From NCBI GenBank assembly GCA_013397435.1, contig VZRG01000006.1:1928430-1992429 (forward strand): a stretch of DNA of 64,000 nt. The letters are read 5' to 3'. The stretch is from Erythrocercus mccallii. Lineage: Eukaryota; Chordata; Aves; Passeriformes; Dicruridae. The notes under the pieces were generated by a model. It saw only the letters and a program-made list of their open reading frames with translations. It made no database searches and was not told the DNA's origin. Below, piece by piece: positions 13,129 to 23,500 of the stretch (the stretch's first letter is position 1; each line of letters begins with the position of its first letter). A program made the translations under genes and the position numbers.

Positions 13129-15649
13129 TATATATATTTTAACACTGAATTAATTCATTCTGGGGACAGCTGATACAAGTATTTTATATTCTCTTCAATG
13201 TCTTTCTATATAAAAGTTACATTTCTTGTTATATTTTTATTTATGCATCTAGGTATTTTATTTTTTTTTCTTTTTCCATTAAAAATTCAAAATTAATGTG
13301 GTTTTAAGAAGTTTACTTCATCTCTACAGAGCTGACAGGACTTTGTTGTTGAGTATTCCTACTTTCTACAGATAATATTTATTATTTCTTGATATCTCTC
13401 TAGATGAAGTTATTTACTCCACTTGTTTGGGAGTGGATTTTTTTGCCTCTTTTATTTAAAATAAAAACCACGTGTAGAGTTAGCCGCTTTAATTTAACTT
13501 CAAAGGTTTCTCCAAACTGAAACTACAGCTCCTAAATTGAGGGAACTTCATTAAAAAACCCACATACATCATCAAAATTTACATTTTTTTTAAATTGTGG
13601 AATCTCGTGTTCTAGGTTGTGTTAACGAATAATCCACTTCCTCCTGCCACAAGGTAAAGGCTAAAAACTCTTAGATATCCGATTGTTGCTTCTTTATTTA
13701 CCCAATGCAAGAAATAACATCAATCTGGTATATCACTAGGCAAAAATACCCATGTGGTACGGCCATGCAGCAGCTAGAAATCCAAAGTGGCTTCATTGAC
13801 AAACAAGTCAAACACAAAATACCAACTATCGTGATAATCAATAATGTTATGGTCATATTATGCAGGTCTAATCATTATTTTTAAAAACTAAACATTGATC
13901 TAAACCAGTACCCTAATCTGTAATGCTGAGAATTTATTTCTATTAGCTAATAATACCAGCAACAGTGTCACATACCAAAAGTGTCCTTCTCCTGATTCAA
14001 TTATTTTAATCAGCTAATTTACAGATTTATTTATATGGTAAGTCCCAATTTACATCTTTTTTTTAACTTAAACTCATTTTAAATAATAGGAAAAATCCAA
14101 TAAAAGTCTACTTCTGACTGTTTCTGAAAGCAGACCTTGTAAGGGAATTTCATATTTTACCAGAATAATCTCCAAACCAATGCTGCCTCAAGTTGGTTAA
14201 TGACTGTTTAGAAGAAATGAGAGCAATTACATCCAGGGATAGCTGTGCCCTACAGCATTAGCAGCCTTCCATTCCGATCAGTATCTCAGATTTTACACTC
14301 CCTTTATGACAGAATTTCTGATATGATTTGTTTCTCTAACATCATTGAAGAAATCATTTGACTAACCAAATCTCAGTCTGACCATGGGAGGTCTACTGTA
14401 GATTTCTGAGCACAAACTCAGAACAATTTCTTATAACCATCCTTTCTCAAAGTAATTTTACACAAAGCCCATTTGTTTAATGCTGAAAGGTATAGATAGC
14501 ATCACCAGCTGTACATACAGCATCTACCAGCCCCAAAATGGGACATTTTCCATGACAGTTAGGTTCATTTAGCTGAGTAAAAACATTTTAAAATGTAAAT
14601 GTTCTTTTTGTGTGTGTGTGTGTTTGTGCCAGGACTTTTTGTATATACTTTAAATTTTGTTAGTTTCATTTTTAACTGGAAGTCATTAAGAAGACAAAAG
14701 TGCTGAAATTGGCAAGATTTTCCTATGTAGTGCACATATTCTACCTGCCTGCATCTACCTTCTGTTTCAAATGAAAAAAAAATGAACTGTATTGTCTGTG
14801 TCTTTTTTTTTTTTTTTTTAATTTAATTTTTACTCCCGTGGTATGTTTTATAAAATAGGAGAAATTTTACACAATGAGAGTACAGGAATAGGTAGCTAGT
14901 AGCTTTAGTGTCACTTCAGTAGGAATTAACCCACACACCATGTTGAGAGACTGATGCATTATACCAGTGCAACTGCTAAGAAATAAATATGCAAATTAGA
15001 ACGAAGGCTTGGATACAAGATCTAAAAAACCTATAGGAGTATGGTGGCAGTTATTTATTTTTTTAGCTGCGTGGGGCAGAATGCATCTTGCATACTTAAA
15101 CACATACTTACAATGTCAGAATTAGTTCCAAGTAATAAGGGACATCAAAGGCTTTGTCATCCGTTAGAAGAAGTAGATAATATTTCCTGAGGCCTTGTAA
15201 GTCTGCCACTAAAAGAAAATTCTATGCAGATCAGGGTCCTATTTTTAAATCAGGCTTCCCATTCTTTTTTTATTTATTCAAACTTAGGAGAAAGTGATCA
15301 TGGGAATTGTGCTTGGAAAGAACCATGAAGTTAAAAATTGCAAATCTGATTCTGTGTACCAGTCTGTGCTCAACTACCTGTCCCCACCAGGTGACCTTCA
15401 ACATGGAGCTGCTGTCTGTCTTGTCCCACAAACCATCGAGTTAAGGATCTGTTAAAGTACAGAGTAATAACTACTAACATTACAATATTTACCTGTTATC
15501 CAGCAGCAAGTATTTGTAGTACTGTTTTCATCAGTTAAGAGGCAGAAATATACTTCTACTTAAAAACACACATGGCACTGTGTGCTTTGTAAAGTAAAAC
15601 CTAACATTTTCTCTATGACTTACAGTCTCATCAGATTAATGTGACGTGC
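13129..15649. other. Intergenic, AT-rich, nothing recognised
   Basis: About 2.5 kb. It contains a short GT run near 14610 and poly(T) at 14803-14819. Up to about 13210 may be diverged CR1. No gene is recognised. Confidence 0.6.
14803..14819. repeat. Poly(T) tract
   Basis: Seventeen consecutive T. Confidence 0.9.
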
Positions 15650-16162
15650 CGGTGCTGATTGACACCACAGCATTTCTTTAAGGAGGTACTTGCATAGATG
15701 CTGTTTGAAGGTATGGTGTCTGCATCCAAAAGTTCAGCCAGAAAAGGGTCGTTGGGATGGGCTGAGATGCTGTGGGAGCGCTGGGGGTGGATGGGACTCT
15801 GGTGCTGCTGGTTGCACCAACCAGCAGCCACAAGATAGGGCTGGTGTGGCTGCATGGTGGTTTCAGGTGTCTTCCAAACCAATGAAACAGGCTCAGGAGC
15901 AATCAGAAAAGTGGCAGCTGCAGGGACAGACACACACCTGAGGGACCATGGATGGCCCAGACAGGGCAGAGACCCTCTGATGGGCCATGGCAGCATGGGT
16001 GTGGGACACTTCACCATCTCTGGCCTGGGGCAGGATGCAGCTCAGCATAAGTCAGGCTTGTGAGTGGCTCAGCTGCAGGTATTGACGAGGTGGAAGTGAG
16101 AAACAGGAGACCTGGCCCCGAGGAAAGCTGGCAGGGTGAAGAGGAAAGTTGGCAGGGTCAAA
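15650..16162. other. Unclassified GC-rich block with 128-codon open frame
   Basis: About 500 bp clearly GC-richer than its surroundings. Its minus strand has an open frame of 128 codons (15631-16017) with an in-frame stop about 15 codons upstream of its first ATG. The predicted peptide is rich in Pro, His, Ser and Ala and I do not recognise a domain in it. Overlapping open frames on both strands argue that composition, not selection, keeps it open. It ends in a 21-bp tandem duplication. It may be an unknown repeat, a retrocopy fragment or a regulatory block. Confidence 0.4.
16121..16162. repeat. 21-bp tandem duplication
   Basis: AGGAAAGCTGGCAGGGTGAAG (16121-16141) is followed directly by a near-copy beginning AGGAAAGTTGGCAGGGTC at 16142. 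The copies differ at three positions. Confidence 0.88.
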
Positions 16163-16454
16163 ACTACACACTGGAACTAAAACTGAGGAAAACAATCTGT
16201 TGACAAGATGATAGGCTTGTCACTCAAAGAGAAACTAAAAATAAACAATAATGAAGTAATTAATACATAAGTGAAAAAAAATGGAACAGTATAAGGCAGT
16301 GTTACAGTAAGATAAAAAAGGGAATAGCAACACAACCGTAACATGTTATTTATTATCAGACAGAAAGGTGCTTTAAAATGCAGGAATGATCTGATAAATG
16401 CAGAACACCAGTTCCTTTTCACATGAGTCACTTTGCCAAAGCTCTTTTCCCCAC
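16163..16454. other. Spacer between GC-rich block and CpG-rich block
   Basis: About 290 bp, AT-rich, nothing recognised. Confidence 0.55.
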
Positions 16455-16612
16455 CATTTCAATGCCAGCTGGGCGGAGCAGGGATGCTCCCGAGCGTCCC
16501 GCGGGGCAGCGGCCGCAGCCGGGAGCGCCTGGCGGTGCCGGGCTGTGCAGCCGCCTGTGCCTAGCACCATCTAGTGAGCCCCGGCCGGCCGCTCCTCCTT
16601 CCACTCGAACGA
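16455..16612. promoter_or_regulatory. Small CpG-rich block in the gene desert
   Basis: About 155 bp of GC-rich DNA with many intact CpG dinucleotides (GAGCGTCCCGCGGGGCAGCG, GGCCGCAGCCGGGAGCGCC, GAGCCCCGGCCGGCCGC). CpG elsewhere in this window is rare, so these have escaped methylation decay or arrived recently. Its right half holds a CTCF-like motif. It may be an unmethylated regulatory element or a promoter of an unannotated transcript. It is shorter than a standard CpG island, and no exon is recognised beside it. Confidence 0.5.
16561..16577 (-). promoter_or_regulatory. CTCF-like binding motif
   Basis: The minus strand reads CACTAGATGGTGCTAG; with the preceding T the 15-position core matches CCASYAGRKGGCRSY at 13 of 15 positions. 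It lies inside the CpG-rich block. Sequence-only prediction. Confidence 0.42.
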
Positions 16613-19380
16613 AAGCACTAAAAGTGATATTCCCTAACTTTCAGCACGCAGAAACATTTGGGGAGCTGTGCAGATTCCTCTGACACTTGAATTGAGAGGC
16701 AGGGGGAAGAGCTGTTCCAGGTGACTTTTGAAGACGCAGATCTTCCCTTCTTCCCAACACCTTATCTGGGATAAGGAGCAGAGCAGGTGTGTGTGGTATA
16801 ACAGCAGGGTCATTATCAAGATGTTCCTTAGATGTTAAAAACTCTGTCTTAACTCTTATAAGCTAGATTGAGTACCTCTCCTTTTATTAATATTATTGTT
16901 TAATTGGATTGGTGATTAAAATATTATTTAGTCTGCTATTACTATGATTTTTTTTTTTTTTGCTTCTTAGAAATAAATATTCTTCTTTCCAACCAAGATG
17001 AAAACTAATTTATAAAATACTTACAGTAACCATCATTTTCCTGGGAAACACAAATTACTTTGTCCCTTAACAGTTGCTGCAAAGACCAGAATCAGAAAAT
17101 ACTATATTATGATAATAATTAGTACAATTACCATGTACTTCAATCTTCAGTACTTTATGAAATTAGGTGCATTTGAGCCACCTTTTGCTTGGATACAAAT
17201 TGAACTTAGAGAAAACTTCATTATTAGTCAACTACAAGTCAGAAAACAACTTTAAGGTCTTTCAACTACTTGTTCTAGTCATCTAATACTCTTTTGAATA
17301 ATAAAAGGTAGAGTCAAGAAGAGGAAAGGTAAAATGCAGCAGGCACCAGGAGACAGGATGCAGTGATTCTTTCATGAGATCCATTAACTGAAGGACAGTC
17401 AGAGGAGGAGTTTTGGTGTTATTGAGGCTCTGCTTTTCTATGTTGCTTTCTGATAATAAACTTGATACATTTTCATCACTTTCTTTCTTCCATTCCCTCC
17501 TGCCGTCTTTAAAACACTGCACATTCAGTAAAAAGTGTGGACAACTTACAGGCATCCAGAGTTTTGTATTATCTTTGGAAATTAGCTGGGTTTACACACT
17601 ATGCTCACACTACCAACCTGTCTTCAGCACATTCATTCAGGAAAGCAGTGGTGCAATAAAATAAATATATAAAAAAAAAAAAGTCAAGGAGTAAATTCAG
17701 GTTTACAAATGTTTATAGTGTTCAGTACTAAGAGATCAGTAATTATCCACAGGTAAAATTTAATGATTTTTGGATACATGAGACAAATCATAAGTGTAAA
17801 TGACATGGTATTAATGAAGAATTTACTGTTTGCTTAGAGAAAATAAGGCTAATTTTGAGAGATATTTCTCTTTCAAAAAATGCTCCAGTCACTCCTTAAA
17901 TATCCTACTAATTAATTGTTTAACATACTCTGACTACATAAATTTAGGTGAAGAAAATCTAAATAGAAAACTTTTCCCCGAGGAAATCAAATGAAGCGTG
18001 CAATGGATTTGAAGGAAACCAGGGTCCCATTTGAAGTTACCAGACATAGCTTTATCCAGGAGATATATATACATATAATTTAAACTTTTTCTTCAAGCAG
18101 GCACCATTCTTCCATTTTTCCGTTGTGACTGCCTGTATTTCTCCTGAAGGAAAATATTAATGCCTTCCACCAGGCCTGTCCCTGGTGAAGTTTTCTTTTT
18201 TTTTTTTTTTTTAAAAAAAAGGCAAATTAAGTATTAAGATAATTCAGCTCTGCCTAAGAGGAATGTTTCTTCCAATTAAGAACAAATTACCAGCTAAGAC
18301 CCTTGAGGCCACCTGGAATTGTAACAAATTTTCGTACTGAATCGTAAATTACAATTTACTATTACAGTGCTTTTCTATTTTCTTCTGTTTGTGGACATTT
18401 CAGGGGGTTTTGGGTTTTTTAACTGGAATAGTATTATAGAAACCCATTAAACAAAGTTAAGTCATTCAGAGGATTATTAACCAGGTACTAGATGCCAGGA
18501 TTTAGTCAACAAGCCTTGAGTAAAATCTGTAGGACTAGCTGACAAGCAGAATTTCCACATGCTTGGGTGAGTTTTTTGGTTTGCTTTCTTTTAAATATGA
18601 CTTCAGTTGGAAAGGACCCGTTTCCCTCCAGCCCCCCCCAGAGACAAAGGAATTTGAAAAAAAATACTGCATCCTATATTTCTAAAAGTATTTTTAATTT
18701 TTATTGCTTCCAATGTTCCTTCACAAGAATTGAGCTGCTGAGAATCTGTCACCTTCATGGATCTTGCCAACAAGAAAGGCAATTTCAAGAGGCATTGAAC
18801 AAATCTAAACCCAAACTTTGAAGCTGGCTTTGATTTATATCTCTGAGTTAAACACCTAATGTTCCTTAATCAGTGCCTGGAGGGAATTAAGTAGCACAAA
18901 ATAGAATTCACTATCATTTCTTTAGTAAGTAACATGAAGCCTAAAACAGGGATGGGTGGAGCAAAGACAGTCCCTTTGTGGTGGTGTGGCAATTAACTGA
19001 GGATTAGAGAGGGATTCCTGTGTTGGATCAAAATCAGCTATAGCTACTCTGACTCTCAGGAGTCAATATCACCACTTTCCAAAATGTGGAGCAAGAATTT
19101 TTATTTAAACGTTTTAAAATTAAAAGTTAAAATTTAAAGTTTAAGGGGTTTAAAATATAAAACCTAGAACCTATAATAATAAAGCCACTTGCACAGGACT
19201 TTCAACACTAAAAAATTCTTTTTTCATAACTGTTTGTATATATATTTTAATTAACTCTTGGAGAAGAGACTAGGATTTTCTCAGTTATCTGCTCCTGACC
19301 TAAGAGTCTACTTGAAAAAGCAGATGTGTTCTTTCTCTGAAGCAGAAGTATTCAATTTTGGGTACATAAACCCAACCTCT
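16613..19380. other. Intergenic, nothing recognised
   Basis: About 2.8 kb, AT-rich, with a T17A8 tract at 18196-18220. No gene or interspersed repeat is recognised. Confidence 0.6.
18196..18220. repeat. T17A8 tract
   Basis: Seventeen T followed directly by eight A, a self-complementary homopolymer junction. Confidence 0.88.
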
Positions 19381-20216
19381 AGGGAATACTAAGAAGTTTG
19401 TTGACAACACTAAATTGTGAGAAGATGTCAGAGCAGGGAGGGCCTGCAGAGACTGCCTGATAAATTAGAGAGATGAGCAATCACCAACCACATGAGGTTT
19501 AGCAAGGGCAAGGACCAGATTCTGCAGTTGAGGTGGGGTTGTGTGTACAGACAAGGGAACGAGAGGCTGGAGAGCAGCTGCAGAAAGAGACCTGGGGATC
19601 CTGGTCAAAGGCAAGTTGAACATGAGCCAGCAGTGCCCTGGCAGGCAGGAGGGCCAACCCTGTCCTGGGGGGCAGCAGACACAGCATAGGCAGGTGGGCA
19701 AGGGAAGGGATTGTCCTGCTCTGCTCTGAGATGGGGCAACCTCACCTTGACTCCCGTGTGCAGTTTTAAGCCACAATATAAAAAAAGAGAATGAGCTATT
19801 AGAGAGTGTCCAAAGGAGGCCATGAGGGTGATGAAGGGTCTGGAGGGGAATCCTCATGAGGATTGGCTGACATCACTTTAATTTCTCAGTGTGGAGGAGA
19901 CTGAGCTCAAACCTAATTGTGGCCTTCATGTTCCTCATGAGGGGAAGAGGAGGGGCAGACATTGATTTCTTCAGTCTGGTGCCCAGTGACAGGACTTGAT
20001 GAAAGCTGAGTCAGGGAAGATTTATTTTGGCTATCAGGAAAGTGTTTTACACCCAAAGGATGGTTGAGCACTGAAACAGGCTCCCCAGGCCAGTGGTCAC
20101 AGCACCAAGCCTGACAGAGTTCAAGAAGCATTTAGTGCGATTGGGATATCCTGCACAGGTCCAGGTGCTGGACTCCATGATTGCCTTCCAACTCAGCATA
20201 TTCTGTGATTCTATGA
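19381..20216 (+). mobile_element. CR1 LINE 3' fragment, about 0.84 kb
   Basis: Plus-strand CR1 comprising the end of the reverse-transcriptase reading frame and the 3' UTR. Landmarks are AAGAAGTTTGTTGACAACAC near 19391, GACCTGGGGATCCTGGTC near 19589, CAAAGGAGGCCATGAGGGTG near 19811, and the canonical tail TTCTGTGATTCTATGA at 20201-20216. Frame breaks are present, so it is not active. The minus-strand open frame of 130 aa at 19465-19857 is an antisense chance frame. Confidence 0.92.
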
Positions 20217-20700
20217 CTTCACCACACTGGTTGAAACCTTTTCCTTAGAACTGGCTGCTGGTAGGGCAGGAGTTGATGAGGGTAGAGGGAATCCATTTTC
20301 CTCCCTTTAACCTGGAGTTTTTAAATTGAGAGATGGATAGCAAACATCATCTATACGATAATTATTTGAATAGAAGTGGTTTGTATAGAGCTTAATATAA
20401 TCATCACATAAAGTGAACTTTGAGGACAGTTAACAGATTGATCTGCTTAGTAGGCAGAGAAACATCCAGTTTAGAGATCTTGAACAAGACAAAACGAATG
20501 TTGAGCTGGTCATGTTTACCAAAAAGGCATAATTTTTAACTACATACAGAAGAAAAACTATGAATACCTTTAGAAATTTAGTAGAGAAAAGCAAGTTAAA
20601 TTCACAGTATTTTACTTGTAAACATTGAAAATTTCCCTCTAGGATGGCTGGGGAGTTTAGCATGTTATGTTCTTTGAAGGACCAACAATTTTTAAGTAGG
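20217..20700. other. Intergenic spacer between CR1 copies
   Basis: About 480 bp, AT-rich, with no recognised gene or repeat. Confidence 0.6.
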
Positions 20701-20800
20701 ATTATAGAATGTCTTGGGTTGGAGGGGACCTTAAAGACCTGGCATGATCGTGCAAGATGTTACACCTCCTCTGGTCTGAGTAATATCACTTAAAATGTTG
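20701..20800 (-). mobile_element. Short CR1 LINE tail
   Basis: About 100 bp of minus-strand CR1 3' end: ATTATAGAATGTCTTGGGTT, then GGAGGGGACCTTAAAGACCT, and ACACCTCCTCTGGTCTGAG at the right. It is heavily 5' truncated, as is usual for CR1. Confidence 0.82.
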
Positions 20801-21732
20801 TCTGACTGTCTCCATGACGATAATGAATTCTAGAAAAAGACCTTTATCTTGAAGAATAAAATGAGCACCTAGAGCTTCCAAGAGTTGGACTTACAAAAGG
20901 ATAAGAGAACACCCAGCTAAAGTAAATATGGCAGAGAAATAAAATTCCTGTGTTACAACATAAGACCTGCAAAACAAAGACAGATGGGTAAATGGCCTAA
21001 CCCACTCAGTCATCCCACCCTACATGACGTCCTGAGAATAAATAAAAGGACAAGTGCTACCATATCACTTCCTCATTCCTCATGGTATTGTATTTCTCAA
21101 GTGCACTTTATATGTAGCTGCGGGTGTTCTCTACATATGTTAGGGACAAGAAAAATGAATGAGTAATAGGCCAATTGAGCAGCAATATGCTAGTTAAAAG
21201 CATTGCCATTTCAAAATATATTTATGGGAGCTGAAATTCAACATCATATAAACAAATACAGCTATGTTCTACAGCCATATCTCAGCTTGGTTCTGAGACT
21301 GGATTTCAAGGTATGGCTTGTGTTAGATAAAATGTTACTGGCAAGAGAGATATAGTGCATACATAGAATTAAAATATGAAGAATAATAATGAATAAGAAT
21401 AACAAGAATATAAGAAGAATCATAATGTTCTAAGAAGAATAACTTAACTAATAATTGATATAATTGAAAATAATTTTAACAGTCTAATTCTCCAAGTTAT
21501 CTAATGGAAACAGCAATTCATATTGAGAACACACTTAAAATCATTACACAGAACACATATTCCTATATCCTAAAGTCCTTCTGTTTTTCTTACATTATGA
21601 TGCAATGACCCTCTTGTCATAAGGTTGACAGTTGTAGTTTTCTTCAAGCAGGAATTGGGGTGATAGCTGAGATGAGTTGTCAGCTTTTGTATGTCATTTA
21701 TGATGAATTGAAATAGGAATCAAATTGAGTCT
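20801..21732. other. Intergenic, nothing recognised
   Basis: About 0.9 kb between two CR1 fragments. An A/T-rich GAATAATAATGAATAAG-type tract lies at 21376-21440. No gene is recognised. Confidence 0.6.
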
Positions 21733-22000
21733 AATAGAATAGAGTATTTGCATTGGAAGGGATGTACAATGATCATCCAGTCCAGCTGCCCAACTATTTC
21801 AGGGCTGGCCAAAAGCTAAAGCCTATTATTAAGGACATTGCCCCTTGAACACAGACAGGCTTGAGGCATTGCCCACCTCTCCAGGAAACTTGTCCCAGTG
21901 TTTGACCACCTTTCCACAAGAAATACTTCCTGATTTTAATTCTGAAACTCATGTCCTCTCCCTTTGCCATTGTGATGTTCACAGCAGTTGAAAGTTTCTT
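21733..22000 (-). mobile_element. CR1 LINE 3' fragment
   Basis: Minus-strand CR1. Read from the left, it shows the inverted 3' end ATTGGAAGGGATGTACAATG, then GATCATCCAGTCCAGCTGCC. These are followed by CCTCTCCAGGAAACTTGTCC and CAGTGTTTGACCACCTTTCC, which are standard inverted CR1 3' UTR blocks. The right end is diffuse. The 114-aa frame at 21794-22138 on the minus strand overlaps it and is not a gene. Confidence 0.85.
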
Positions 22001-23186
22001 CCTCATTCCTCTTGGGGTCCATTTGGAGTTATATTTAAATATTTTCTTATTGTAGTTTTCCTCTTCATCACTTATCCTCTTGAAGTCAGAAAGTTTTCTC
22101 CTCCAGTCACAGCTGATATCAAGGACTGCTTCTTGCAAGGCAGTGCCTCTCCAGGTTTGCCAGAGCTTTACTGTTCATGGTGTTCACAAAGCTTCAGCTC
22201 ATACAAATATGAAGCAATAGTTACTTTGCCACCAGGTGAACAAAAACTCAGCTGAAACAAGACAAAGACAGACACGTTCTGACACCCTGCAACACCATAT
22301 AATTTCAACTCTTTTGCTTGTTATAGCAAAAATCATATTTCTTGGATTATACAGCATTTTTGACAATTCCTGACAATTGATTTTCCTGACAATTTTCATG
22401 ACCAGCATTTTATTTACTCATCAAGATAAAATATCTGGTTAGGAATTTATTATGAAATGCAGTCTTCGAGTTGTGAAAATTTTCTCTCTTGCTCAATAGG
22501 CACATTTCCACTATTTTATCTCCAGCCCTCAGCTGGAGGTAACTGGGTGTAATAAGATGGAGTGTGGATGTTGAGTGTTAATAATAAATAGCCAAGATTG
22601 AAAATCAATAGTACGTGTGTTGGAAATATACAAAATTGCTGTCTGCACACTGAAAATGCTTTTCAGTTTTTAAGCTCTTTGGGAGGAGCTTCTAATCAGC
22701 AGCAAGGGAGGAGACATACTTGCTTATAACTGAACAAGAAAATAAGGTCCATTCACCTTGGGACTAGACCAGATTCTCCTACCATATGTAAGAGCCTAAA
22801 AATAGATCAGATTTTCAGTGGCTGACTCAGATAATCTGGTACATTAGCCCAGACAGTGCTATATGTATTGTCTTAGATCCTATTCATTGGGCTGGAAGAT
22901 GGATATGTTCATTTATATTGATTTCTCAATCAGTATACTCATCCTGAATAATGAATAAGATATCAAAAGTAGAAAAAAATCATCTGTATGGATCTTATTT
23001 ATATAAATTTCTACTTCCACTGTATTTATAGTAAGGAAGTTATTAAGAAGTGAATATTTGTACTTTTCACTGAGTTGTCTCTTACCTTCTTGAATAAAAA
23101 AGTACAATTTAATTCCACTTGAGTATTAATATCACTAATCTTGAAGCTGCAAAGACAAAGTCAAGATTTCCAATGAATCTGACAGG
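22001..23186. other. Intergenic, nothing recognised
   Basis: About 1.2 kb following a CR1. The first 130 bp may be further diverged CR1 sequence. No gene is recognised. Confidence 0.55.
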
Positions 23187-23500
23187 ATGCTGGGGAGATG
23201 GCAGCTCCCTGGGCTGGGGGCCACAGATTTCAGGGGCTCCCAGGTCAGCAGGGCCCAGCAGACAGGGCCTGATGCCTCAGCCTGGGTAGGTCAGGGCATG
23301 TGGGGACCAGTCACAGCCTCTGGCACCAGGCTCCTCCCTGGGGATGCAGATTGTCCGGGACATCAGCTGATGGGCTCTGAGACACAGGGCCATGCACTCC
23401 CGTGGCTGTGGCACTGCAGGACCTGAAACTCAGTGGGAGGCAGAGTCGAGGCTGTGCTGGCCCTGAGACACGCCCTGACAGTCTCTCTCTCATCAGCCAT
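23187..23500. other. Unclassified GC-rich block
   Basis: About 310 bp of markedly GC-rich sequence in an AT-rich setting, with sharp edges. It is rich in CAGGGCC- and CTGGG-type words and CA/TG dinucleotides, as in methylation-decayed CpG DNA. Open frames of 79 aa (plus) and 60 aa (minus) pass through it, as expected from composition. It has no recognised coding or repeat family; an unknown repeat is the likeliest explanation. Confidence 0.5.
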
